From assembly GCF_002158865.1 (NCBI RefSeq), contig NZ_CP021455.1, positions 2,976,001 to 3,040,000 on the forward strand: a DNA stretch of 64,000 nucleotides, in the 5' to 3' direction. The position numbers and the translations under genes are program-made. The notes below the pieces were generated by a model that saw nothing but the letters and a program-made list of their open reading frames with translations, had not been told where the DNA came from and ran no database searches. Shown here in pieces: positions 55,779 through 64,000 of this stretch. Position 1 is the stretch's first letter. Each line of letters opens with the position of its first letter. The stretch is from Comamonas serinivorans (GTDB lineage Bacteria; Pseudomonadota; Gammaproteobacteria; Burkholderiales; Burkholderiaceae_C).

Positions 55779-56485
55779 CAGGAGATCTCCCCCGTCGCAG
55801 CCAGCGCCTGGCTGACCTGGTCCGGCGTCAGCAGCTGCCGTTGTTGTGCGGCCCGCAGGACCTGCTCGCGCACCTGCGCGCGCGGCTGGTCCGAGTCGAT
55901 GCGGACCACCCGCTGGGGCGCCGCCGCCATGCGCCGGGCGTAGCCGCTGCGCACAGCGTCGAAAAACGCCTCGGGCTGCGATTCGAAGCGATCGGGCACG
56001 CGCGCCTTGGCCAGGCGCTGGGCCGCTTCGTGCGGCGACAGGTCGAACCACAGCGTCACATCCGGCTGGCGCAGCGCGGCGCCACCGTCCGCCGCCACGC
56101 CATCGCGGCTGGCCTGCACCATGCGCTCCAGCTGCGCCAGGGTGTCCCAGTCGAAGCCGCGACCGGCACCCTGGTAGGCAAAGGTGGCATCGGTGAAGCG
56201 GTCGCACAGCACCAGGCTGCCGCTGGCCAGCGCGGGCTCGATCACGGTGTCGAGGTGGTCGCGCCGGGCCGCGAACATCAGCAAGGCCTCGGTCAAGGGC
56301 GACATGGCCTCGTGCAGCACCAGCTCGCGCAGGCGCTCGGCCAGCGGCGTGCCCCCCGGCTCGCGCGTGAGCACCACGGTGTGCCCGGCGGCGCGCAGCG
56401 CATCGGCCAAGGCCGCGATGTGCGTGGATTTGCCGGCTCCGTCGATGCCCTCGAAACTGATGAAGTGCGCCCGTGTGCTGCTCAT
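55778..56485 (-). CDS. tmk: Thymidylate kinase
   Basis: Phosphorylates dTMP to dTDP. The 235-aa protein has the P-loop EGIDGAGKST (G13-T21) and the DR(Y/F) box LCDRFTDATFAYQGAGRG. The lid region is PDRFESQPEAFF. The start MSSTRAHF places the P-loop at its usual distance from the N-terminus. It leads the leftward tmk-holB-pilZ operon. It is slightly longer than E. coli Tmk (213 aa). Confidence 0.96.
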   Translation of the reverse strand: MSSTRAHFISFEGIDGAGKSTHIAALADALRAAGHTVVLTREPGGTPLAERLRELVLHEAMSPLTEALLMFAARRDHLDTVIEPALASGSLVLCDRFTDATFAYQGAGRGFDWDTLAQLERMVQASRDGVAADGGAALRQPDVTLWFDLSPHEAAQRLAKARVPDRFESQPEAFFDAVRSGYARRMAAAPQRVVRIDSDQPRAQVREQVLRAAQQRQLLTPDQVSQALAATGEIS

Positions 56486-56584
56486 CCGCGTATTGTCGCC
56501 CGGCACTGGCGGGTTCCGACGGCCGGCCGGGCCGCGATGGCTTGCGGCAGGTGGCGTGACTTGGATCGATTCACCATGTCAACC

Positions 56585-56635
56585 CAGTATGCACCATCAC
56601 CCGATTATTTGAAAACAAGAATGGCCGCATACTCC
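56585..56635. repeat. Degenerate palindromic repeat
   Basis: Ends AGTATG and CATACTCC are intact but the inner arms (CCCGAT, AGAATGG) no longer match well. Confidence 0.7.
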
Positions 56636-56696
56636 TTCAAATTCCACCCTGAATCAATCTCTGCACACGCAAGGGGCGGATCGAGGTGATCGCCCC

Positions 56697-56800
56697 GCAG
56701 ATGGGGCGCTCGCCAAGCCTTCGTGGGTGGGAAAGTCTTGGGTCAGGCCCTGGTGATCGACAACAAGCCCGGCGCAGCCGGTCTGATCGCGCTCGGACTC
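56697..56800 (+). pseudogene. Fragment of a TctC/Bug binding-protein gene
   Basis: An ~35-codon plus-strand frame reads GARQAFVGGKVLGQALVIDNKPGAAGLIALG. This matches the Bug-family segment GARxxAxxLxxxLGQxVVVENKPGAxG. There is no signal peptide before it and no remaining domain after it, so it is a remnant. Confidence 0.55.
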
Positions 56801-56850
56801 AAGCCGACCCAGACGCCAGCGGCCCGGGCGATCAGGGCGATCGCACCGGC

Positions 56851-56905
56851 TACAGCCTTGGCCGAGTCGTCGTTACCGGGGATCACATGGTCGATGCCAT
56901 CGAGG
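56851..56905 (-). pseudogene. Fragment of rpsB (ribosomal protein S2, C-terminal part)
   Basis: The minus strand reads DGIDHVIPGNDDSAKAV, nearly identical to the conserved S2 segment EGVDYVIPGNDDSAKAV of Burkholderiales. Only about 18 codons match; the flanks diverge at once. It is a 3'-region duplicate, not a functional gene. Confidence 0.6.
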
Positions 56906-56955
56906 CGCTCGATCGCCACGGCGCCGGCCACAACGCGGCGGCGCAGCCCAGGCGC

Positions 56956-58002
56956 TCATTGCGCGCTCGACGCGGGTGCCGAGGCCGCTTCCTGCGGCAG
57001 CGGCCCGCTCTGCTGGCCGCGCTGGTACAGGTTGACGGCGCGGTTGTGGTCCTGCAGGTTGTCGCTGAAGTGGCTGGTGCCATTGCCCCGCGCGACGAAG
57101 TACAGCGCCTTGGTGCGCGCGGGCTGCACCACGGCGATCAGCGCGTCCTTGCCCGGCAGCGCGATGGGCGTGGGCGGCAGGCCCGTGCGGGTGTAGCTGT
57201 TGTAGGGCGTGTCGGTCTGCAGGTCTTTCTTGCGCAGGTTGCCCTGAAACGTCGCCCCCATGCCGTAGATGACGGTGGGGTCGGTCTGCAGCGGCATGCC
57301 GACCTGCAGGCGGTTGAGGAACACGGCCGCCACCATGGGCCGTTCGCTGCCGCGGCCCGTTTCCTTCTCGACGATGCTGGCGAGCTTGAGCAGCTCGTCG
57401 GCGCTCTTGAGCGGTGTGTTGGCTGCGCGCAGCGACCAGGCAGCGTCGAGTTGGCGGTCCATGCGCACCAGCGCCTGGCGCAGCACGGTCAGGTCGCTGG
57501 TCCCGCGCGGGTAGGTGTAGGTGTCGGGGAAGAAGCGCCCTTCGGCCGGCACGCCGGGCCGGTCCAGGGCCTTCATGAGGTCGTCGGTGCTCATCGCGGC
57601 CGAGTCGGGCAGCAGGTCGGGCGCCTTGGCCAGCGCGGCACGCGCCTGCGCCAGCGTCCAGCCTTCGATGAAGGTCACGCGGTGCACGGCCTGCTCGCCC
57701 TTGACCAGGCGCTCCAGCGCCCGCTGCGGGGTGTCGCCCTGCTCGACCTCGTACACGCCGGCCTTGATCTGCCGCGACTCGCCCGAGAGCCGGAACCACG
57801 CGTACAGCAGCCACGGGTGGGTCTGCACGCCGGCCTTGTGCATGCGTTCGGCCACCTGCTGGGCCGAACTGCCGCTGGGCACCGAGAACTGCACATTGGG
57901 TTTGTTCAGCGGCAGCGGTTGCTCCAGCCACCAGAACAGGTAGGCCGCACAGGCGGCCATCACGATGAGGATCAACACCCCGATTGCTCGAATCACCCGC
58001 AC
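56956..58002 (-). CDS. mltG: Endolytic murein transglycosylase MltG
   Basis: Inner-membrane lytic transglycosylase that cuts nascent glycan strands and sets their length. The 348-aa protein has one N-terminal TM helix (IGVLILIVMAACAAYLFWWL), a LysM-like domain and the YceG catalytic domain with the active-site Glu in LKLASIVEKETG. It continues with RLQVGMPLQTDPTVIYG and NSYTRTGLPPTPI. Start GTG (MRVIRAIG). Divergent from ygfZ; in enteric bacteria mltG lies beside tmk, and here it is next upstream on the same strand. Confidence 0.95.
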   Translation of the reverse strand: MRVIRAIGVLILIVMAACAAYLFWWLEQPLPLNKPNVQFSVPSGSSAQQVAERMHKAGVQTHPWLLYAWFRLSGESRQIKAGVYEVEQGDTPQRALERLVKGEQAVHRVTFIEGWTLAQARAALAKAPDLLPDSAAMSTDDLMKALDRPGVPAEGRFFPDTYTYPRGTSDLTVLRQALVRMDRQLDAAWSLRAANTPLKSADELLKLASIVEKETGRGSERPMVAAVFLNRLQVGMPLQTDPTVIYGMGATFQGNLRKKDLQTDTPYNSYTRTGLPPTPIALPGKDALIAVVQPARTKALYFVARGNGTSHFSDNLQDHNRAVNLYQRGQQSGPLPQEAASAPASSAQ

Positions 58003-58096
58003 GGCGTTTGTCCTTTCAGCACATGCCCCTGATCACCTCGGTGGCGCCCGTGGCCCCAGACCTTGCATTCAGGGGCCCGGATCATAATTCAGGCCC

Positions 58097-59101
58097 ATGA
58101 TCGCCAATTCTGTGGCCCCTGGCCATGTCCCCCTTGCTCACCTGGGCGTCATTCGCGTTCAGGGCCCCGACGCCATCGCCTTCCTGCATGGCCAGCTGAC
58201 CCAGGATTTCGCCCTGCTGCCGCCGGACCAAGCCCGGCTGGCGGCCTGGTGTTCGCCCAAAGGGCGCATGCTGGTGAGCCTGATCGGCTTCTCCAGCGTG
58301 GTGGCCGAAGGCGCCGAGCCTGCCGTGCTGCTGGTCCTGTGGCGCGACCGCATCGAGGCCATGCTCAAACGCCTGCGCATGTTCGTGCTGCGGGCCAAGG
58401 TCACGCTGACCGACGTCAGCGACGAACTCGCCCTGCACGGCCTGCTCGGCGACACCGCGTTGGCCGCGGCCCCCGAGCTGCAGCGCAGCTGGCAGCGCGC
58501 GCACCGGGCCGATGGCGTGGACGTGGTGCGCCTGCCCGGCGCGATGCCGCCGGCGGCGTTGTCCGGTGCGTCCGGCCAGGCGCTGCCCGAACTCGCTCGC
58601 GCCCTCTGGGTGGCGCCGCGCGGCCAGATGCCCGAGGGCCCCGCCCTGCCCCTGGCCGCCTGGCTGACCGCCGAGGTCTGGAGCGGCGTGGCGCCGGTCA
58701 TGACGGCCACAGCCGAGGCCTTCGTACCGCAGATGCTCAACTACGAAAGCGTGGGCGGGGTGAACTTCAAGAAAGGCTGCTACCCCGGCCAGGAGATCGT
58801 GGCCCGCAGCCAGTTCCGCGGCACGCTGAAGCAGCGCGCCTTCGTGGGCCGGGTGCAGGGCGCGGTGCAGAACGGCGATGAGGTCTGGACCACGGGCGAG
58901 GACGCCGGCGTGGTGGGCACCGTGGCCCTGGCCGCGCCGGCCGAATCGGCAGACCCCGCCGAGGCAGGCAGCGCCCCCTGGGTGATCGCGTCGCTCAAGC
59001 TGTCGGCGGTGGACGAGCGGCTGCCGCTGGCCATCGGCGGCGCCAGCGGGCCCGCGCTGGCAGGCCTGGGCTTGCCCTACGCCCTGGCCGACGACCTTTG
59101 A
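58097..59101 (+). CDS. ygfZ: Folate-binding tRNA-modifying/Fe-S repair protein YgfZ
   Basis: Folate-dependent protein helping assembly or repair of Fe-S enzymes such as MiaB. The 334-aa protein has the GcvT-like fold and the signature KGCYPGQE with Cys228. The N-terminus shows VIRVQGPDAIAFLHGQLTQD, and the central GRMLVSLIGF fits. Divergent from mltG by about 95 bp, a common betaproteobacterial arrangement. Confidence 0.94.
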   Translation: MIANSVAPGHVPLAHLGVIRVQGPDAIAFLHGQLTQDFALLPPDQARLAAWCSPKGRMLVSLIGFSSVVAEGAEPAVLLVLWRDRIEAMLKRLRMFVLRAKVTLTDVSDELALHGLLGDTALAAAPELQRSWQRAHRADGVDVVRLPGAMPPAALSGASGQALPELARALWVAPRGQMPEGPALPLAAWLTAEVWSGVAPVMTATAEAFVPQMLNYESVGGVNFKKGCYPGQEIVARSQFRGTLKQRAFVGRVQGAVQNGDEVWTTGEDAGVVGTVALAAPAESADPAEAGSAPWVIASLKLSAVDERLPLAIGGASGPALAGLGLPYALADDL

Positions 59102-59155
59102 AGGCGATGCCGTGGGCGTGCGACATGCGGCGCTGGAGGCGCGTCATGACAAGGC

Positions 59156-59206
59156 AGTATGAGCAAATACCCGTTTGTCCAGTATCGGCAGTCACCTCAT
59201 ACTCCC
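59156..59206. repeat. Palindromic repeat between ygfZ and pbpC
   Basis: Inner arms TACCCGTT and TATCGGCA are partly decayed; ends AGTATG and CATACTCC. Confidence 0.75.
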
Positions 59207-59333
59207 GATTCATCACCCTCTGTGAATCAGCCCAAAGGGCTGGTGCATCGCGCAGCCACACACGCCTCGCGCCCCCCACACACAAGCCCGCGATGCCACG
59301 CCAGTGCCCCTGCGCCAGCAGGCTGACGGCCTG

Positions 59334-62087
59334 ATGCGCGCACGATCCTCCCGCACCCGCCACAACGCCCTGGCGCGCCGGGCCGTCGCAGCCGCCTGGC
59401 GTCTCGGCACACGCCTGGGCGTACGTCTCGACGCAAGCCTTGGCGCAAGCCTGGGCGCCCGCCTCGGTGTCGGCTTGGGCATGACAGCCTTCAGCATCGG
59501 CGTCAACCTTGGCCTCGGCCTGAGCCTGCTCCTGGCTCCAGCTGCGGCCCAGGCCAGCGCCCTGCCCACGCCGGCGCAGGTGCAGGCCGACTTCCAGTCC
59601 TCGGACACGGTGATCCTGGATCGCCACGGCCAGCCCCTGCACCGCCTGCGCAGCGACAGCCAGGCGCGGCGCGGCGACTGGGTGGCATTGGCCGAGATCT
59701 CGCCCGCCATGCGCAGCGCCCTGCTGCTGAGCGAGGACCGCGATTTCTACGCGCACAGCGGCGTCGACTGGAGCGCCGTGTCGGCGGCCGCCTGGGCCAA
59801 CCTGTGGCACACGCGCACCCGCGGGGCGTCCACGCTGACCATGCAGCTGGCCGGCCTGCTGGACGAGGACCTGCAGGCCAGGGGCGCGGGCCAGAGCGGC
59901 CGCAGCCTGGGCCAGAAGATCAACCAGGCCTGGGTCGCGCGCCAGCTCGAAAAATCCTGGCGCAAGGACCAGATCCTCGAGGCCTACCTGAACCGCGTGC
60001 CCTTCCGCGGCGAGCTGGTCGGCATCGACGCGCTGGCCCGTTCGCTGTTCGCCAAGGCGCCCAGCGGGCTGGACGCGCGCGAATCGGCCATCGCCGCGGC
60101 GCTGATCCGCGGCCCCAACGCCGCGCCCGCCGTGGTGGCGCGGCGGGCCTGCCAGGTCTGGCAGAGCATGCAGGCCGCGGTGGCCATCCCCAGCAGCCCA
60201 GCCCAGCCCAGCCCGGTGCAAGCCGGCACGGGGCAAGCCAGCCCCGCCCGCGCGGCGAGCGCCGCCCCGCCCGCCGGCCTGCCGTCGGCCGAGGGCAGCG
60301 ACTGCACCGCCATGGACCTGCTGACCACGGCCGCCCTGCGCCGCCAGGCCTTCGTCCCCAGCGATGGCCTGGCGCCCCACCTGGCACGCCGGCTGGTGCA
60401 GGCGGCTCGCCAGGCCAGCCCCCAGGGCACGGCGCCGGCGCGCATCGCCAGCACGCTGGATGCCCGCCTGCAGGCCGAGGCCGCAGCCAGCCTGCGCCGC
60501 CATTTGCGCGAGATCCGCCACCGCAACGTCGAAGACGGCGCCGTCGTCGTGCTGGACAACCGCAGCGGCGAGGTGCTGGCCTGGGTGGGCTCGTCGGGCG
60601 AGCTGAGCCAGGCCAGCGAGGTCGACGGCGTGACGGCGCGGCGCCAGCCAGGCTCGACGCTCAAGCCCTTTTTGTACGCCCAGGCCCTGGCCGAGCGGCG
60701 GCTCACCGCCGCCTCGCTGCTGGAGGACGCGCCCACCCAGGTGGTCACGCCCACCGGCCTGTATGCGCCGCAGAACTACGACAGCCAGTACCAGGGCTGG
60801 GTGTCGGTGCGCACGGCGCTGGCCTCGTCGCTCAACATCCCGGCCGTGCGCACGCTGGCCATGGTGGGCCCCGAGGCCTTTGCCACGCAGTTGAACGCGC
60901 TGGGCCTGCGCCTGGCGCACACGGGCGGCCACTACGGCCTGAGCCTGGCGCTGGGCAGCCCGGATGTGAGCCTGCTCGACCTGACCAACGCCTACCGCGC
61001 CCTGGCACGCGGCGGTCGCTACAGCGAGACACATGTAACCCCAGTACAACTCAATTCCCGTTCATCTCAAAACGAAAACAGGACGATACTGGATGAAAAT
61101 GCTGCCTTCATCGTGGGCGACATGCTGAGCGACCCCATCGCCCGCGCCCCCACCTTCGGCACCGCCAGCGTGCTGGCCACGCGCTCGTGGACGGCCGTGA
61201 AGACCGGCACCAGCAAGGACATGCGCGACAACTGGGCCCTGGGCTGGTCCGACCGCTACACCGTTGGCGTGTGGGTCGGCAACGCCAGCGGCCAGGCCAT
61301 GTGGGCCGTCAGCGGCGTGAGCGGCGCGGCCCCCGTCTGGGCCGACCTCATGCTGTGGCTGCACCGCGAATCGCCCTCGCAGGCGCCTGCGGCCCCGCCC
61401 GGCGTGGTGCAACAGGCCGTGCAGTACGGCCCCAGCAGCCTGCGCCCTCAGGCGCCGCCCATCGAGGCGCCGCGCAGCGAATGGTTTGTGCGCGGCACCG
61501 AGCAGGCGCAGTTCACCGTCCCCGCGCAACGCCTGGCCGACGCCGACGCCACCCCCGCGCATGTTCAGCGCCCAGGCCAGGCCAGCGTGGGCCGGCCAGC
61601 CACGACCACTGCACCGACGCGCACGGCGCCGTTGACGGGCGTGGCGGCCAGCCGGCTGGCGGCCGGCAGCGGTCGCCCCTCCCCCCAGGCCCTGGCGCGC
61701 GTGGTGCGCGCGCCAAGCAGCCCGGCCAGCGCGCCCGTCCAGGCGCCGCCCGCGTGGTGGTCACCCGCCGTCACCGTGGCCGCGCAGGCGGGGGCTGCCC
61801 GCATCACGTCGCCGGCCAGCGGCACCATCCTGGCCCTGGACCCCGACATTCCGCCCGCCAACCAGCGCCTGCGGCTGACCAGTGATGCCACGGCCGCGCA
61901 GGGCCGCAGCCTGCGCTGGTTCATCAACGACACCTTGCTGACGCAAGGCGCGAGCGCCGCCTGGATGCCCCTGCCCGGCCGCTTCACGGTGGTGCTGAAG
62001 GACGCGCGCGGCCAGCCGCTCGACACGGTGCAGATCGAGGTGCGCGGTGCAGGCCTGGTGCAAAGCCCCGGCCCCGGCCGGCCCTGA
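59334..62087 (+). CDS. pbpC: Penicillin-binding protein 1C (bifunctional transglycosylase/transpeptidase)
   Basis: Class A penicillin-binding protein that polymerises and cross-links peptidoglycan. The 917-aa protein has an N-terminal membrane region with an LG-rich repeat. The transglycosylase domain has LSEDRDFYAHSGVDW with the catalytic Glu, and RGASTLTMQLA. The transpeptidase has SxxK (STLK, Ser441), SLN near residue 500 and KTG near 623. A C-terminal BiPBP_C-like domain follows. Residues 570-586, between SxN and KTG, are encoded by a palindromic repeat in frame (NSRSSQNENRTIL). Start chosen at ATG; a GTG 30 nt earlier is possible. Confidence 0.93.
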   Translation: MRARSSRTRHNALARRAVAAAWRLGTRLGVRLDASLGASLGARLGVGLGMTAFSIGVNLGLGLSLLLAPAAAQASALPTPAQVQADFQSSDTVILDRHGQPLHRLRSDSQARRGDWVALAEISPAMRSALLLSEDRDFYAHSGVDWSAVSAAAWANLWHTRTRGASTLTMQLAGLLDEDLQARGAGQSGRSLGQKINQAWVARQLEKSWRKDQILEAYLNRVPFRGELVGIDALARSLFAKAPSGLDARESAIAAALIRGPNAAPAVVARRACQVWQSMQAAVAIPSSPAQPSPVQAGTGQASPARAASAAPPAGLPSAEGSDCTAMDLLTTAALRRQAFVPSDGLAPHLARRLVQAARQASPQGTAPARIASTLDARLQAEAAASLRRHLREIRHRNVEDGAVVVLDNRSGEVLAWVGSSGELSQASEVDGVTARRQPGSTLKPFLYAQALAERRLTAASLLEDAPTQVVTPTGLYAPQNYDSQYQGWVSVRTALASSLNIPAVRTLAMVGPEAFATQLNALGLRLAHTGGHYGLSLALGSPDVSLLDLTNAYRALARGGRYSETHVTPVQLNSRSSQNENRTILDENAAFIVGDMLSDPIARAPTFGTASVLATRSWTAVKTGTSKDMRDNWALGWSDRYTVGVWVGNASGQAMWAVSGVSGAAPVWADLMLWLHRESPSQAPAAPPGVVQQAVQYGPSSLRPQAPPIEAPRSEWFVRGTEQAQFTVPAQRLADADATPAHVQRPGQASVGRPATTTAPTRTAPLTGVAASRLAAGSGRPSPQALARVVRAPSSPASAPVQAPPAWWSPAVTVAAQAGAARITSPASGTILALDPDIPPANQRLRLTSDATAAQGRSLRWFINDTLLTQGASAAWMPLPGRFTVVLKDARGQPLDTVQIEVRGAGLVQSPGPGRP
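61042..61091. repeat. Palindromic repeat inside pbpC, in frame
   Basis: Ends AGTACAAC and GATACTGG, inner arms TTCCCGTT and AACGAAAA around CATCTCA. It is AT-rich within a very GC-rich gene and keeps the frame open. Confidence 0.8.
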
Positions 62088-62125
62088 CCGCCACCGTCAG
62101 CACACCAGGCTGAGGTCCAAGCAGG

Positions 62126-62560
62126 TCATTTGGGCGTAGCCGCGCTCTTGGCCCCAGCGGCAGCCCGTTCGTTGCAGGTCGTGAGGAGCCTGGACCACGT
62201 GGCCGTCATGTGGCGCTCGCGCGCCTCCTCCGTCAAGCCGTCGTAGGGCTGGGTGTTCAATTGCGCCTCGAGTTGCTTCATGGCCTCGTCCCGCACCGCC
62301 CTCGATTCGAGACGCGCCTCGACATAGGCTTGCCCGCCCGCTTGGTAGGCCAGGGCTTTGTAGTCCGCCGCGGTGGGCAGCTCCGGCACCCGCTTGCCCT
62401 GCGCGTACAGGTGCTGAAACAGCGCATGCGCGTTGCACACCATCATGGCGTCCGCGAAGGCCTGACGGTGCTGTTCCTCCTGCGCCACGGCGGACGCGCT
62501 TGCGCCGCCCACCAGCAGCGCGATGACCAAGGGGTACAGGGTTGTCGGTGTCATGGGCAT
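62126..62560 (-). CDS. Secreted hypothetical protein
   Basis: A 144-aa protein with a signal peptide (YPLVIALLVGGASASAVAQ) and a helical mature part rich in Glu, Gln and Ala (EEQHRQAFADAMMVCNAHALFQHLYAQGKRV, RLESRAVRDEAMKQLEAQLN). Two conserved-looking Cys (MVCNAH, LTTCNE) may form a disulfide. I do not recognise the family. Convergent with pbpC, 38 nt apart, and divergent from dnaG. Two Met starts are 2 codons apart. Confidence 0.8.
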   Translation of the reverse strand: MPMTPTTLYPLVIALLVGGASASAVAQEEQHRQAFADAMMVCNAHALFQHLYAQGKRVPELPTAADYKALAYQAGGQAYVEARLESRAVRDEAMKQLEAQLNTQPYDGLTEEARERHMTATWSRLLTTCNERAAAGAKSAATPK

Positions 62561-62676
62561 CTGAAGCCAGAAAGGCCTGTCGGGTTGATTCAAACGGCTT
62601 GAGTCAGCGCACGGTGATCCGCGTCGAACTGGCCCCAGGCATCCGCCGGGTTGGGCTGATCCGCGACAATCGGCCC

Positions 62677-64000
62677 ATGGCCATTCCCCAGGGTTTCATC
62701 GACGACCTGCTTGCCCGCACCGACGTGGTCGAGGTGGTGGGCCGCCATGTGCAGCTCAAGCGCGCCGGGGCCAACTACCAGGGCCTGTGTCCGTTCCACA
62801 GCGAAAAATCGCCCAGCTTCACGGTCAGCCCCAGCAAGCAGTTCTACCACTGCTTCGGCTGTGGCAAGAGCGGCAACGCCATCGGCTTCCTGATGGACCA
62901 CCTCGGCAGCGGCTTCGTCGAAACCGTGCAGGACCTGGCGCAACAGGCCGGGTTGACGGTGCCGCAGGAACAGGTCAGTCCGCAGGAGATGGCGCGCCAG
63001 CAGGCCCAGCGCGAGCAGCGCAAGACGCTGACGGAGGTGCTGGAGCAGGCCGCCCAGGCCTACCGCGAGCGGCTCAGAACCACCCCGCTGGCCATCGACT
63101 ACCTGAAAAAGCGCGGCCTGTCGGGGGCCATCGCCCAGCGCTTCGGCCTGGGTTACGCGCCCGACACCTGGCGCGGCCTGGCCAGCGTTTTTGCCGCCTA
63201 CGACGACCCGCTGCTGGAGCACAGCGGGCTGGTCATCCACAACGCCGAGGAGGACAAGCGTTACGACCGCTTTCGCGGCCGCGTGATGTTCCCCATCCGC
63301 AACGAGCGCGGCGAGTGCATCGGCTTTGGCGGCCGCGTGCTGGGCGACGAGAAACCCAAGTACCTCAATTCGCCCGAGACCCCGGTGTTCAGCAAGGGGC
63401 ATGAGCTGTACGGCCTGTACGAAGCCCGCAACGCCATCCGCGATGCCGGCCACGTGCTGGTCACCGAGGGCTACATGGACGTGGTGGCCCTGGCCCAGCT
63501 GGGCCTGCCCAATGCCGTGGCCACGCTGGGCACGGCCTGCACGCCCGACCACATGACCAAGCTGTTCCGCGTCACCGACCAGGTGGTGTTCAGCTTCGAC
63601 GGCGACGCCGCCGGCCGGCGCGCCGCGCACAAAGCCCTGCATGTGGCCTTGCCGCTGGCCACCGACGTGCGCACGGTCAAGTTCCTGTTCCTGCCCGCCG
63701 AACACGACCCCGACAGCTTTGTGCGCACCCAGGGTAAGGCCGCGTTCGACCAGGCCGTGCAACAGGCCGTGCCGCTGTCGCGCTTCGTGATGGACGTGGC
63801 CAGCGAGACGCTGGACCTGGAAACCGCCGAAGGCCGCGCGCAAACCGCCGTGCGCGCGGGCGAGCTGTGGCGCTTGCTGCCGCAGGGCACGCTGGCCCAG
63901 CAAATGCTGGGGGATCTGGCCAGCCTGGTGCGCATGGAGGCGGCGCAGCTGCTCGAGAGCTGGCAGCGCCAGGGCCTGCTGGGCAAAGGCCGGCCAGGAC
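62677..64000 (+). CDS. dnaG: DNA primase, 3' end outside window
   Basis: Makes RNA primers for DNA replication. The first 441 residues are seen. The CHC2 zinc ribbon has Cys38, His41, Cys59 and Cys62 (LCPFHSEKSPSF, then YHCFGCGKSGN). The catalytic core has RFRGRVMFPIRN. The TOPRIM site has TEGYMDVVAL and FDGDAAGRRAA with the metal-binding Asp/Glu residues. The C-terminal DnaB-binding domain begins (ASETLDLETAEGRAQTAVRAG) and is cut by the window edge. Confidence 0.97.
   Translation, partial: MAIPQGFIDDLLARTDVVEVVGRHVQLKRAGANYQGLCPFHSEKSPSFTVSPSKQFYHCFGCGKSGNAIGFLMDHLGSGFVETVQDLAQQAGLTVPQEQVSPQEMARQQAQREQRKTLTEVLEQAAQAYRERLRTTPLAIDYLKKRGLSGAIAQRFGLGYAPDTWRGLASVFAAYDDPLLEHSGLVIHNAEEDKRYDRFRGRVMFPIRNERGECIGFGGRVLGDEKPKYLNSPETPVFSKGHELYGLYEARNAIRDAGHVLVTEGYMDVVALAQLGLPNAVATLGTACTPDHMTKLFRVTDQVVFSFDGDAAGRRAAHKALHVALPLATDVRTVKFLFLPAEHDPDSFVRTQGKAAFDQAVQQAVPLSRFVMDVASETLDLETAEGRAQTAVRAGELWRLLPQGTLAQQMLGDLASLVRMEAAQLLESWQRQGLLGKGRPG

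Larger units (their letters stand above)
56486..56955. other. Intergenic region with gene fragments
   Basis: 470 bp between tmk and mltG. It has the repeat copy at 56585-56634, then a TctC fragment and an rpsB fragment annotated separately. The mltG terminator, if any, was not seen. Confidence 0.6.

Overview
The window is high-GC DNA from a betaproteobacterium of the order Burkholderiales, most likely family Comamonadaceae. The evidence is the gene content: several orphan TctC/Bug periplasmic binding proteins, the sigma factor/DUF3619/DUF3106 trio, an intracellular PHB depolymerase with a Cys nucleophile, and the ilvB-ilvN-ilvC-pssA-leuA order. I see no rRNA, tRNA, CRISPR array, insertion sequence or prophage. 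It reads as ordinary chromosome rich in housekeeping genes.

Layout. 1-3.1 kb: a TctC binding protein cut by the window edge, a divergent LysR regulator and an unrecognised 354-aa protein. 3.4-17 kb: leucine genes leuB, leuC and leuD, interrupted by a two-gene phosphotransferase operon, an OmpA-like protein, a TRAP transporter (dctP-dctQ-dctM) and a ChaC-like cyclotransferase. 17.5-27.7 kb: a PBP7-type endopeptidase, then a leftward branched-chain block: ilvB, ilvN, ilvC, pssA and two different 2-isopropylmalate synthases. Candidate attenuation leader peptides precede ilvB and the leuA pair. 27.8-29.3 kb: a sigma factor operon. 29.7-35.4 kb: a LysR-controlled operon with maleylacetoacetate isomerase, fumarylacetoacetase, a VOC-family protein and two TctC proteins. 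35.5-49 kb: LOG-family phosphoribohydrolase, diacylglycerol kinase, RDD protein, another TctC, a 2-hydroxyacid dehydrogenase, glyoxalase I, a lipoprotein gamma-glutamyltransferase, PgeF, PhaZ, an RnfB-like ferredoxin and a DUF192 protein. 49-64 kb: holC, pepA, lptF-lptG-cbiX, PilZ, holB, tmk, mltG, ygfZ, pbpC and the start of dnaG.

The most unusual feature is a family of about 21 imperfect palindromes of roughly 50 bp, about one every 3 kb. The archetype has an outer arm AGTATG/CATACT, an inner arm TTSCCGTT/AACGGSAA and an 8-10 nt AT-rich loop. The inner arms co-vary (GCCGTT with AACGGC, CCCGTT with AACGGG; one copy uses GCGTC with GACGC). Most copies are intergenic, and five start 4-10 nt after a stop codon. 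One lies in frame inside pbpC, a second probable copy lies inside leuA, and two others overlap the ends of open reading frames. A perfect version with a TTCG loop is placed as the leuD terminator. I do not recognise this family from the literature; it behaves like a REP/MITE-type element that can be domesticated into protein.

The gap between tmk and mltG also carries short remnants of a TctC gene and of the rpsB 3' end, which points to past rearrangement.
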